Notes under the pieces: generated by a model
Told to the model about the DNA's origin: nothing
What the model saw: the letters and a program-made list of their open reading frames with translations, nothing else
The model's database searches: none
Assembly (NCBI RefSeq): GCF_907163265.1
Contig: NZ_CAJQUM010000001.1
Location: 2,046,001-2,110,000 of the forward strand
DNA from: Georgfuchsia toluolica
GTDB lineage: Bacteria; Pseudomonadota; Gammaproteobacteria; Burkholderiales; Rhodocyclaceae
Direction of reading: 5' to 3'
DNA: 64,000 nt
Program-made: the position numbers and the translations under genes
Shown here: positions 17,234 through 24,865 of the stretch, piece after piece
How the letters are laid out: every line of letters begins with the position of its first letter
How positions within the stretch are numbered: position 1 is the stretch's first letter

Positions 17234-17793
17234 ATGCCTGATCAAAGTTCTGCCGAACGCCACAGCGTACGCATGGCGCGCAAGAAACTGGCGGTCGATG
17301 CCGCCATCGCCGCCGCCGAACGGGAGCACGGTGTTTTCTTGGTCAACACCGGTAACGGCAAAGGTAAATCTTCTGCGGCGTTCGGGCTGGTCGCACGCGC
17401 CATTGGCCATGGCCAGCGCGTCGCTGTAGTGCAGTTGGTCAAGGGCCGCACCGATACCGGCGAGGAAGGCTTCTTCCGGTGCTTTCCCGATCACGTCGAC
17501 TGGCACGTAATGGGTGAGGGTTTTACCTGGGAAACACAGGACAGGGAGCTCGACGCCAAGGCCGCACAAGCCGCTTGGAAAGTTGCCAGACGTTATCTCG
17601 CCGAGTTTGCTGGCTGGATCTCGACGAGGCGTTGCAAGCGTTCGCTGCGCGTCCACCACAGCAGCATCTGGTCGTCACCGGTCGTGCAGCGCCCGAAACG
17701 CTGATCGAGGCAGCCGATACCGTGAGCGATGTCGGCATGGTCAAACATGCTTTCAAGGATGGCATAAAGGCAATGCCGGGCATGGAGTTCTAA
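17234..17793 (+). pseudogene. cobO: cobO/btuR corrinoid adenosyltransferase, broken by internal deletion and frameshift
   Basis: The N-terminal ~125 residues read normally: the P-loop VNTGNGKGKSSAAFG, RVAVVQLVKG, and up to KVARRYLA. The frame then runs into unrelated codons near 17612. The family C-terminus continues in another frame from about 17611: LDLDEALQAFAARPPQQHLV, EAADTVSDVGMVKHAF and KAMPGMEF. Between YLA and LDLDEAL the family normally has about 20 residues including the acidic VLDE segment; these are absent. So roughly 60 bp are lost with a frameshift, and the product cannot adenosylate cob(I)yrinate or cobinamide. The remnant stop overlaps the cbiA start (TAATG). Confidence 0.88.
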
Positions 17794-19082
17794 TGGCCAC
17801 TTGCAGCGCGCTGTTGATCGCCGCGCCGGCCTCGGGTCAGGGCAAGACTACGGTCACCGCGGCGCTGGCGCGCCTATACACGCATCTGGGCAGGCGCGTG
17901 CGAGTGTTCAAGTGCGGGCCGGATTTTCTCGACCCGCAGATTCTCGCCGTCGCCAGCGGCGCGCCGGTGTACAACCTTGACTTCGGCATGTGCGGCGAAG
18001 AGGATGCCGCGCAAAGACTGGCCGATGCCGCTCGCAATGCCGACCTGATTCTGGTCGAAGGCGTGATGGGGCTTTACGATGGCATGCCTTCCGCGGCCGA
18101 CATCGCCTGCCGTTTCAACATCCCCGTTCTTGGTCTCATCGACGCCGCGGCGATGGCGCAAACCTTCGGTGCGGTGGCTTACGGTCTTGCGCACTACCGC
18201 ACCGGCCTGCCTTTTTCGGGTGTGCTCGCCAACAAGGTTGGCAGCGCCTTTCACGCCGAACTTTTGCGCACGAGCCTGCCGCCGGACATGGTCTGGTACG
18301 GCGCGCTGCCGCGCGACGCCGAGGCCGCACTGCCGGAGCGTCATCTCGGCCTGCTGCAGGCCGACGAAATCAGCGACCTCGATGCACGCCTCGACCGCCT
18401 GGCCAATGTGCTGCAAAGCTCGCTCGTTGCGGGCGCCGCATTGCCGCCCGCGGTCGAATTCCCGATGCCGGCCGCAGCGGCGCAACCCGCGCTATTGCGC
18501 GGCAAGGTGATTGCGGTGGCGCGCGATGCGGCCTTCGGCTTCATCTATCCCGCCAACCTCGATACCCTGATCGCACTCGGCGCGGAATTGCGTTTCTTTT
18601 CGCCGCTGGCCGGCGCTGCCCTGCCCGCCTGCGATGCCATCTGGCTGCCGGGCGGCTATCCCGAACTGCATGCCGCAACCCTGGCGGCGCGCGGCGATCT
18701 CTGGGCGGCATTACATCAGCATTTCGACGCCGGCAAGGCCGTGCTCGCCGAATGCGGTGGCATGATGGCGCTGTTCGAGACGCTGGTCGACCGCGCTGGC
18801 GCCCGCCACTCGCTCGCCGGCCTGCTGCCCGGCACCACGGCGATGCAGCCGCGCCTGTCCGCCCTCGGCACCCAGTTCGCCGCACTGCCCGAGGGCAGGC
18901 TCAGCGGCCACACTTTTCATTTTTCCAAGAGCGAAACGACGCTCGCGCCGCTGGTCCGCGCCGTCACACCGGAAGGGCGGGCGGGCGAAGCCGTTTATCG
19001 CGTCAAGCGCCTCACGGCATCCTATGTGCATTTCTACTTTCCCTCGAACCCGCGGGCTGTCGCCGCGCTGCTGACGTCATAA
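17793..19082 (+). CDS. cbiA: Cobyrinate a,c-diamide synthase CbiA
   Basis: A 429-residue protein. The N-terminal dethiobiotin-synthetase-like ATPase domain has P-loop IAAPASGQGKTTVT and KCGPDFLDPQ. The C-terminal GATase-like domain (res ~240-429) has WLPGGYPELHA, the Cys nucleophile in LAECGGMMAL and a catalytic His in ASYVHFYF. It amidates cobyrinate side chains a and c using glutamine and ATP. The ATG at 17793 overlaps the cobO remnant stop by one base. The gene itself looks intact. Confidence 0.94.
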   Translation: MATCSALLIAAPASGQGKTTVTAALARLYTHLGRRVRVFKCGPDFLDPQILAVASGAPVYNLDFGMCGEEDAAQRLADAARNADLILVEGVMGLYDGMPSAADIACRFNIPVLGLIDAAAMAQTFGAVAYGLAHYRTGLPFSGVLANKVGSAFHAELLRTSLPPDMVWYGALPRDAEAALPERHLGLLQADEISDLDARLDRLANVLQSSLVAGAALPPAVEFPMPAAAAQPALLRGKVIAVARDAAFGFIYPANLDTLIALGAELRFFSPLAGAALPACDAIWLPGGYPELHAATLAARGDLWAALHQHFDAGKAVLAECGGMMALFETLVDRAGARHSLAGLLPGTTAMQPRLSALGTQFAALPEGRLSGHTFHFSKSETTLAPLVRAVTPEGRAGEAVYRVKRLTASYVHFYFPSNPRAVAALLTS

Positions 19083-19148
19083 AAAAGCCATTCAGGGGAA
19101 ACAAGCTACCCGGCAACGCTGCAAACTCCGCCGCCCGGGGCCCTTCAT

Positions 19149-19817
19149 TTACAGGCTCTTGTAATCCTCCCTACCCGCGAATGGCGGCACGCGTCCAACG
19201 AGGCTTTCCAACATTGCCAATTCGGCGTCGGTGTGATTCAGGATTTCCGCCTTCACCATAGATTTCGGCATGGCAGGATCGGCGTATATGTAGATCGGAT
19301 GATCGTGGCGCTTGCTGCGGATCGTTTCGCGTTCCTGCGGAGCCGCCACGGGAACGACTTCGGCTTCGCCGTAGCAAAGGCAAAAATAGGTGCGGCCGAC
19401 CTGTTCTTCTATGTAGCAGGCCGTGCCGCGAATCCCGAGCACAGCCGTCGACACGGCCAGTCGCTTGTCGCCGCGGCCGAATACCGAAAGTATTTTTCCG
19501 CTGACGATGCGCATGAAATCGGCGACGACGTCTGCGCCAAAGCGCACCACCGACGATTCGCGTTGCAGGAAGGCGGACTCACCGATGACATATATGGCCT
19601 CGGCATCGGAGCCGGTGGCGATCATGTCTCCCGCCTTGATGAATTGCCCGGCGTGCGCTGGTTGGCCGTTGACCGTGACGTCGCCGCGCAAGCGGTGCAT
19701 GCCGGGCACCACCACGGCATCGGGGCCGCCGGCAAGTACCCGCGGAAAAACCCCGGCAAGGCCGGCAGCGGCACAGGCGCGCAACCAAACCCGCCGCGGC
19801 ATGCCTTGCGCAATCAT
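19149..19817 (-). CDS. FecR-domain protein with Tat-like signal
   Basis: A 222-residue protein. An N-terminal MPRRVWLRACAAAGLAGVF resembles a Tat signal. A FecR-type beta-rich domain follows (GDVTVNGQPAHAGQFIKAGD, then STAVLGIRGTACYIEE). Stand-alone FecR-like periplasmic proteins are common; function unknown. It starts within an ATGA overlap with the 90-aa Met-rich gene upstream and ends the msrA-led gene run. It is convergent with cbiA. Confidence 0.75.
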   Translation of the reverse strand: MIAQGMPRRVWLRACAAAGLAGVFPRVLAGGPDAVVVPGMHRLRGDVTVNGQPAHAGQFIKAGDMIATGSDAEAIYVIGESAFLQRESSVVRFGADVVADFMRIVSGKILSVFGRGDKRLAVSTAVLGIRGTACYIEEQVGRTYFCLCYGEAEVVPVAAPQERETIRSKRHDHPIYIYADPAMPKSMVKAEILNHTDAELAMLESLVGRVPPFAGREDYKSL

Positions 19818-20086
19818 GGCGTCGACTTGTTCCGTGGCATGGCTTTCTCTTCCTGCTCCATCAGCGGCTGCATGACTTTGGCTTTCCTGTCGGCCATGCG
19901 TTTTACGTCGCCCTTCCTCATGCCCTTTTTCATCATCCCCGTCGTCATGGGCTCATCCATTTTCATTTTCTTCGCGGAGTCATGCGTATGCGTATTGGCG
20001 GCGGGCGGCCGGTCGGCAGCCGGCGCACCGTGGGCTGCGCAGACCACGATACAAGCCGCGGCAAGGCCGAACTTGTGGCGAAACAC
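19814..20086 (-). CDS. Exported Met/Lys-rich small protein
   Basis: A 90-residue protein with a signal peptide (cleavage near GAPA-AD). The mature part is disordered and has about ten methionines in ~66 residues (for example KKMKMDEPMTTGMMKKGM). No domain is recognised. By analogy with MrpX next to it, it may serve as a sacrificial methionine pool for periplasmic oxidants; this is inference. It lies 51 bp after mrpX and its stop overlaps the FecR-type gene start. Confidence 0.65.
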   Translation of the reverse strand: MFRHKFGLAAACIVVCAAHGAPAADRPPAANTHTHDSAKKMKMDEPMTTGMMKKGMRKGDVKRMADRKAKVMQPLMEQEEKAMPRNKSTP

Positions 20087-20137
20087 GGTTCACGCCCGGG
20101 AATGGAGCCGGCGCGAAGCTCGCGCCGGCCGGCAAGG

Positions 20138-20395
20138 TTATTTTTTCATCTCGTCCTTGCCCATCTCGTCCTTCTTCATTTCATCCTTCATCATTTCACC
20201 CTTGCCCATCCCGTCCTGCTTCAACTTTTTCATCTTGTGCTTCGTGGCCGGCTTCTTCATGCCATCCTTGGCCATGTCGTCCACCTTCATCTCGGACTTG
20301 CCCATGTCATCCTTCTTCATGTCGTCGGCGGCATGGGCGGTGGCCATGCCGAGGGACATGCAGGCTGCCAGCATCAGGGTAATCAGCTTTTTCAT
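20138..20395 (-). CDS. mrpX: Methionine-rich exported peptide (MrpX / MXKDX-repeat type)
   Basis: An 85-residue protein. The signal peptide ends at AHA (res 22), leaving 63 residues with 12 methionines in pentapeptide-like repeats (DDMKK, DGMGK, DEMKK, DEMGK). This is the MXKDX repeat style. In Azospira a peptide of this kind, encoded next to yedYZ and controlled by SigF, scavenges hypochlorite through reversible Met oxidation. It lies 39 bp after the YedY-type gene, and AAAGGAGCA precedes its start. Confidence 0.85.
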   Translation of the reverse strand: MKKLITLMLAACMSLGMATAHAADDMKKDDMGKSEMKVDDMAKDGMKKPATKHKMKKLKQDGMGKGEMMKDEMKKDEMGKDEMKK

Positions 20396-20434
20396 GCTCT
20401 GCTCCTTTACAGTGGTTGAACAACGAACAAACGC

Positions 20435-21196
20435 TTACGACCCGCTAAACCAGTTGTAGCCCTGGTCTTCCCAATAGCCGCCGGGATACTCGTTGGTGAC
20501 GAAAATCGCCTTGATGTGCTTCGGGTTCTTGAAGCCCAGCTTGGTCGGTACCCGCAGTTTCATGGGAAAGCCGTGCTTGGCCGGCAAAATCCGGTCGGCA
20601 TAACGAAAGGCCAGCAGCGTTTGCGGATGCAGCGCCGTGGCCATGTCGATGCTGGAATAGTAGTCGTCTTCGCACTTGAAGCCGACATATCTGGCCGTCG
20701 TGTCGGCGCCGATCCGTTGCAGAAAAGTCCGGAACGGCGTCCCGCTCCATTTGCCGATGGCGCTCCAGCCTTCGACGCAGATATGCCGCGTAACTTGCGA
20801 GACCTGTGGCAGGGCGTAAAGCTCCGGCAGGGTCCAGGGTTTGCGGTCGCGGATGAGGCCGGCGAGTTCGAGCCGATAATCCGTGGCATCGATTTCGGGC
20901 GCCTCGTCCTCTTCATAAAAGGCATTGAAGGGGAAGGGGCGGGTGATGGCCGATTCCGGATATTCGGGCGCGAGCTTGGTCGGGTCGAACAGCCAGCCCT
21001 GGACCCGGTCATTCCAGCGCGACATGGCCAGGAGCATTTTTTCCACGCCTTCCTGGTCGGTGATGCTGCATCCCGAAAGCAGCGCGAGCGCCCCGAGCGA
21101 CAGTCCCTGGCGCAGGAAAAGGCGGCGTTCGAGGCTCTCGACGGCACGGCTGCGATGCTGAGCGAAGCTTTGCCCCATGGTCAAAATTTTTTTCAT
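20435..21196 (-). CDS. yedY1: YedY1-type molybdopterin oxidoreductase (periplasmic Met-sulfoxide reductase family)
   Basis: A 253-residue sulfite-oxidase-fold protein. It has a Tat motif (RRLFLRQG, res 24-31) and a lipobox-like LSGC (C43), so it may be a Tat-exported lipoprotein. The Mo-ligand cysteine is C140 in RHICVEGWSAIG. GFPMKLRVPTKLGFKNPKHI near the C-terminus is typical of YedY/MsrP relatives. It would reduce oxidised methionine in the periplasm with electrons from the cytochrome b encoded just upstream. Start overlaps that gene by ATGA. Confidence 0.85.
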   Translation of the reverse strand: MKKILTMGQSFAQHRSRAVESLERRLFLRQGLSLGALALLSGCSITDQEGVEKMLLAMSRWNDRVQGWLFDPTKLAPEYPESAITRPFPFNAFYEEDEAPEIDATDYRLELAGLIRDRKPWTLPELYALPQVSQVTRHICVEGWSAIGKWSGTPFRTFLQRIGADTTARYVGFKCEDDYYSSIDMATALHPQTLLAFRYADRILPAKHGFPMKLRVPTKLGFKNPKHIKAIFVTNEYPGGYWEDQGYNWFSGS

Positions 21197-21816
21197 GAGC
21201 CGCTCCTGATGCGCCCGGTGAACATGCTGGGAAAGGTTTGCGGAACCAGCGCCACCATCACGACATGGACGAAGACGATCAGAACCGTCAGCGTCATGGC
21301 GAGAAAATGCACCACCCGCGCGCTGTCATAGCCGCCGAACAGCATTGCGAGCCCTTGCAGCTGCACCGGCTTCCAGATGGCGAGCCCGGACAGGATCAGA
21401 ACGATGACGGTGAGTATCACTGTTGCGTAGGCGGCGCGCTGGGCCGCGTTATAGACGGTCAGATCATGGTGGGCGAGCCGCCCTCTGACGGCATCCAGAA
21501 TGTCGGTGCAGACCGCGCCCAACGCAATGGGCCACAGCTTGCGACGCAAATGGCCGGAAAGCATTCCGTAAGCCAGATAGATCATGCCATTGACGGCGAG
21601 GAGCCACATGGCGGCAAAATGCCAGAGCAATGCGCCGCCCAGCCAGCCGCCCAGGGTGATGTCGGACGGAAACCTGAAGGGAAACAGCGGCGAGGCGTTA
21701 TAGATGCGCCAGCCGCTGGTCACCATGATCAGGATGGCCAGCGCGTTGATCCAGTGGGTAAGCCGAACGATGACGGGATGGACCCGCACCCATTGCGCCT
21801 GCTCCGCTCTTTTCAT
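21193..21816 (-). CDS. yedZ1: Cytochrome b, membrane electron donor for the YedY-type enzyme
   Basis: A 207-residue membrane protein of the cytochrome b561/Ni-hydrogenase type, with four to five helices. Likely haem ligands are H13 and H21 (VHPVIVRLTHW), a His in GALLWHFAAMW and histidines in VVHFLAM and FVHVVM. It passes quinol electrons to the periplasmic molybdoenzyme. It lies 22 bp after msrA and overlaps the yedY1-type gene. Confidence 0.83.
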   Translation of the reverse strand: MKRAEQAQWVRVHPVIVRLTHWINALAILIMVTSGWRIYNASPLFPFRFPSDITLGGWLGGALLWHFAAMWLLAVNGMIYLAYGMLSGHLRRKLWPIALGAVCTDILDAVRGRLAHHDLTVYNAAQRAAYATVILTVIVLILSGLAIWKPVQLQGLAMLFGGYDSARVVHFLAMTLTVLIVFVHVVMVALVPQTFPSMFTGRIRSGS

Positions 21817-21838
21817 CGCTCTCGTCTCATCAGCAGGC

Positions 21839-22495
21839 TTATTGGTACAAGGCCGGGAATTGCCGGTACAGCCGCTCCAGCTTGGGCTTGTCGTTGAAGA
21901 CGATATAAGGCTGGTTGGGATGCAAGGCCAGATAGTTCTGGTGATAATCCTCGGCGGGATAGAACGCTTTCAGCGGCACGACCTGGGTAACGATGGGCGC
22001 CGGAAAAGTGCGCGCGGCGGTCAGCTGCTCGATGTAGCTTCGTGCGATTTTCTGCTGCTCCGCGCTGCCGTAAAAAATCACCGAACGATATTGGCTGCCG
22101 ACATCCGGCCCTTGACGATTGAGTTGGGTCGGATCGTGCGCCACGCTGAAAAATACCTGCAGCAATTGCTGATAGGAAACCTGCGCCGGATTGAAACGAA
22201 TGCGTACCGATTCGGCATGTCCGGTATCGCCAGTGCCGACTTGTTCGTAATGCGCCGTGGCCGCATCGCCGCCGGCATAGCCGGACACCACGTCGGTTAC
22301 CCCCTTGACGTGCTTGAACACGGCATCGACGCCCCAAAAGCAACCGCCCGCGAAGACCGCCGTTTGCTCTAATGGCGCAGCCGCGGCATTCAATGAGGCG
22401 CCCAAAGCAAATATGAGCATGCCGCCATTGCGGACGTAGCGGCAGAATCGGTTCATGACTGCGAGACCATTGCCCAGGAAATCCATCGGACGCAA
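21839..22495 (-). CDS. msrA: Exported peptide methionine sulfoxide reductase MsrA
   Basis: About 218 residues: a signal peptide (MLIFALGASLNAAAA core) then the MsrA domain with the catalytic GGCFWG (C~52) and GYAGGD, TGHAESVRI and AEDYHQNYL motifs. I chose the TTG at 22495 because AAGGAG sits 7 bp upstream; ATGs at 22486 and 22456 are alternatives without an SD. The periplasmic form fits repair of oxidised Met residues in the Met-rich peptides encoded downstream. It is first in the minus-strand operon and has the ECF-type promoter at 22587-22615. Confidence 0.88.
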   Translation of the reverse strand: MRPMDFLGNGLAVMNRFCRYVRNGGMLIFALGASLNAAAAPLEQTAVFAGGCFWGVDAVFKHVKGVTDVVSGYAGGDAATAHYEQVGTGDTGHAESVRIRFNPAQVSYQQLLQVFFSVAHDPTQLNRQGPDVGSQYRSVIFYGSAEQQKIARSYIEQLTAARTFPAPIVTQVVPLKAFYPAEDYHQNYLALHPNQPYIVFNDKPKLERLYRQFPALYQ

Positions 22496-22586
22496 TTGAA
22501 ATCTCCTTGTTGAAATCAGCGTGATCATTACAATCCCTGTCGTACAGGATCCTTTAGTAGCACCGATCCCGCCTTGTGCAAGTGTT

Positions 22587-22615
22587 GATTCGGACAGACC
22601 GGAAAAATAGTTACA
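22587..22615 (-). promoter_or_regulatory. ECF sigma promoter of the msrA operon
   Basis: On the minus strand TGTAAC - 13 nt - TGTCCGAATC. Elements and spacing are identical to the site upstream of msrB (23801-23829). It reads into msrA with a leader of about 85 nt. The adjacent sigma/anti-sigma genes make the encoded ECF factor the likely user. Confidence 0.8.
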
Positions 22616-22628
22616 GGCGAATTTCGCA

Positions 22629-23165
22629 ATGGAAGAGCAGGCAGACCTGGATGCCCTGATGCGCCGGTCATTGGCGGGCGACAAGCTCGCCTATGCCGAA
22701 CTGCTGCGGGAAACCGCGCGCCTGTTTCGACCCTTCCTGTCCAGGCGCCTCAGCTTCGCCAGCGAAGTGGATGACTTGCTACAGGAGATACTGATTTCCA
22801 TCCACAAATCGCGGCATACCCACGACGGCAAGCGCCCCTACAAACCCTGGGCCTTTGCCATCGCCAAATTCCGCCTGCAGGATTACCTGCGCAAGCACTA
22901 TGCAGACCAGTTGCGGCATGCGGTGGACATCTCCGAACTGGAAAACATCCTGCCGGAAGATGTAACCAAGTCCGCCCTCAACTACGAATCAATCAGTGGG
23001 GAAATCCGCCGGCTGCCGGAAAAGCAGGCGGCCATCCTGCAACTGATGCACCAGGATGGCTGCACCGCGAAAGAGGTGGCGGAGAAACTGGGCATGACCG
23101 AGTCCGCGGTAAAAGTTGCGGCCCATCGGGCCTACAAGGTATTGAAACAGAGGCTGGAAAAATAA
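22629..23165 (+). CDS. sigF: ECF-family RNA polymerase sigma factor (SigF-like)
   Basis: A 178-residue sigma70-like protein. Region 2 (res ~25-95) has FLSRRLSFASEVDDLLQEIL and PYKPWAFAIAKFRLQDYLRK; region 4 (res ~125-175) has RLPEKQAAILQLMHQDGCTA and the HTH EKLGMTESAVKVAAHRAYK. Its stop touches the downstream NrsF-like gene. By analogy with SigF/NrsF of Azospira it should respond to reactive chlorine or related oxidants. Two matching promoters face outward from this gene pair. Confidence 0.88.
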   Translation: MEEQADLDALMRRSLAGDKLAYAELLRETARLFRPFLSRRLSFASEVDDLLQEILISIHKSRHTHDGKRPYKPWAFAIAKFRLQDYLRKHYADQLRHAVDISELENILPEDVTKSALNYESISGEIRRLPEKQAAILQLMHQDGCTAKEVAEKLGMTESAVKVAAHRAYKVLKQRLEK

Positions 23166-23800
23166 TGCGGGATTTTGATCAACTGGTAGCGGAGCTGGCG
23201 GGTGATGCGACGACGGTAAAGCCGGCGCCGCATCCTTACCTGTTAAGCCTGAAATGGATCGTCGTGGCCGCCGTGTACCTGGCGCTTTCGCTGCTGCTGT
23301 CCGGCCTGCGCCCGGACCTGGCGCAGGCGCTGCGGCAACCCTGGTTCAGCGCTGAAATCGTTGCCCTGCTGCTGATTTTCATCGCCACTTCAGTCGATGC
23401 GGCGCTGTTGGCTTTCCCCGACCTGCACCAAAAGCGCGGCTTGGCATTTCTCCCATTATGGGTATTCGCATTGTTCGTGCTGGTATTGGCGTTCGCCTGG
23501 CGCGCCGACAGTCCGCCCGCACCGCCGCCGGAGCACACCTTCCAATGCACGATCGGCATCGTTTTGCTGGCGCTGTTGCCCGCTGCATGGATGTTCCTGG
23601 TCATGCGCAAGGTCGCCAGCACGCATGGCCTGTGGGCGGGAAGCATCGCGGCGCTCTCCGCTTTCAGCGTTGGCGCACTCTGGCTACGGCTGCACGAGGC
23701 CAACAACTCCATCGTCCATGTCGTCGAGTGGCACTATCTGCCGATGCTGGCCTGCGGCCTGATCGGCCTGTGGTTAGGCAAATTGCTGCTCAAGTGGTGA
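23165..23800 (+). CDS. nrsF: NrsF-like anti-sigma factor (DUF1109 membrane protein)
   Basis: A 211-residue protein with a short cytoplasmic N-terminus (MRDFDQLVAELAGDATTVKP) and six hydrophobic helices, the DUF1109/NrsF layout. It starts at the last base of sigF. NrsF proteins hold the cognate ECF sigma factor at the membrane until an oxidant signal. Met residues are few; periplasmic Cys or Met sensing cannot be judged here. Confidence 0.83.
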   Translation: MRDFDQLVAELAGDATTVKPAPHPYLLSLKWIVVAAVYLALSLLLSGLRPDLAQALRQPWFSAEIVALLLIFIATSVDAALLAFPDLHQKRGLAFLPLWVFALFVLVLAFAWRADSPPAPPPEHTFQCTIGIVLLALLPAAWMFLVMRKVASTHGLWAGSIAALSAFSVGALWLRLHEANNSIVHVVEWHYLPMLACGLIGLWLGKLLLKW

Positions 23801-23829
23801 TGTAACCTTTTCGCGATCTTGTCCGAATC
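23801..23829 (+). promoter_or_regulatory. ECF sigma promoter of msrB
   Basis: TGTAAC (23801-23806) - 13 nt - TGTCCGAATC (23820-23829), directly after the nrsF stop and 35 bp before the msrB start. Identical architecture to 22587-22615. Confidence 0.8.
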
Positions 23830-23863
23830 CAGGGGTACGAACGTATCCTTGGGCAGGGCGGAC

Positions 23864-24361
23864 ATGATGAACAGACGCGCATTTGTCAAATTGGCGGGGA
23901 GCGGAATCGGCCTCCCGCTATTGACGCACTTCAGCCTGCTGGCGCGCGCGGCGGAACGAATCGAGAAAATGCACAAGACCAACGCGGAATGGAAGCGGCT
24001 GCTCAGCCCGGAGCAATACAACGTGCTGCGCGAGGAGGGAACCGAGCGGCCGTTCACCAGCCCGCTCAATCACGAAACCCGTAGCGGTCTTTTCGTCTGC
24101 GTCGCCTGTGGCCTGCCGCTGTTTCCGTCGAAATTCAAATTCGATAGCGGCACCGGCTGGCCCAGCTTCTACGATATGCTGCCCGGCCACGTCGAGACCA
24201 AGACCGACTTCAAGCTGGTCATGCCGCGCACCGAATATCACTGCGCACGTTGCAACGGCCACCAAGGCCACGTCTTCGACGATGGCCCGGCCCCGACTGG
24301 CCTGCGCTACTGCAACAATGGCGTTGCCCTGCGCTTCATCCCGGACAAGAGCGACACTTGA
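23864..24361 (+). CDS. msrB: Exported methionine-R-sulfoxide reductase MsrB
   Basis: A 165-residue protein. The N-terminus MMNRRAFVKLAGSGIGLPLL looks like a Tat-type signal. The MsrB domain has two zinc CxxC pairs (CVAC, CARC), DSGTGWPSF, GHVFDDGP and the catalytic Cys in LRYCNNGVALRF. Together with exported MsrA it covers both Met-sulfoxide diastereomers in the periplasm. I chose 23864; a longer reading from 23819 would translate through the -10 region of the promoter. Confidence 0.9.
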   Translation: MMNRRAFVKLAGSGIGLPLLTHFSLLARAAERIEKMHKTNAEWKRLLSPEQYNVLREEGTERPFTSPLNHETRSGLFVCVACGLPLFPSKFKFDSGTGWPSFYDMLPGHVETKTDFKLVMPRTEYHCARCNGHQGHVFDDGPAPTGLRYCNNGVALRFIPDKSDT

Positions 24362-24433
24362 AGGAGCGATAGTGGCATTGGCCTCTGGTCAGGTCATCCC
24401 GACATTCGATGTGCCGGGTGGGATGTCTTTTCG

Positions 24434-24499
24434 GGTTAAGGTTTATTCAACGTCTGCGCCGTCAGCATATGTAGGGCAGACATCGAACAAACCTTAACC
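24434..24499. repeat. Inverted repeat between msrB and the response regulator
   Basis: GGTTAAGGTTT (24434-24444) and AAACCTTAACC (24489-24499) are perfect inverted copies with a 44-nt loop, overlapping the stop of the convergent response-regulator gene. It could be a two-way terminator, though no T-run is seen. Confidence 0.4.
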
Positions 24500-24865
24500 A
24501 AGGTGTTCCTCGACGGTTCGACAAAGATCATCCGCGCTGATTGGCTTGGCGATGAAAGTATGCCCGCCAATCTGGCCATTTGACCTTTGCGCCTCTTCCT
24601 TGCTCACAACGGCCGTAAGAAATACAAACTTGATTGCGCGCAACTCTGGATCCGCTTGCAGTTGCTCGGCGATTTCGGAGCCAAGCATGCCGGGCATCAT
24701 CACGTCCAACAGCATCAGGTCTGGCCTGAATTCCCGGGCCAATGCGATGGCATTTCGTCCCGAGTTTTCGGAACGGACCTCGTAACGTCCTGTCTGTTCA
24801 AGAATGAGGACGAGCATGCGGGTGATCGCCGGCTCGTCGTCAACTACCAGTATTCGCTTTTTCAT
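24494..24865 (-). CDS. Single-domain response regulator (REC only)
   Basis: A 123-residue CheY-like receiver domain with acidic pocket VVDDEP (D9, D10), phospho-acceptor D54 in LMLLDVMMPG, T in FLTAV and K in FIAKPIS. No output domain follows. It overlaps the histidine kinase gene by 26 bp and is surely its partner. Output is probably by protein-protein contact or phosphorelay. Confidence 0.92.
   Translation of the reverse strand: MKKRILVVDDEPAITRMLVLILEQTGRYEVRSENSGRNAIALAREFRPDLMLLDVMMPGMLGSEIAEQLQADPELRAIKFVFLTAVVSKEEAQRSNGQIGGHTFIAKPISADDLCRTVEEHLG

Noticed and set aside
23819-23863. N-terminal extension of MsrB from a TTG at 23819
   Set aside because: It would translate through the -10 part of the ECF promoter; the ATG at 23864 gives a clean Tat-type signal.
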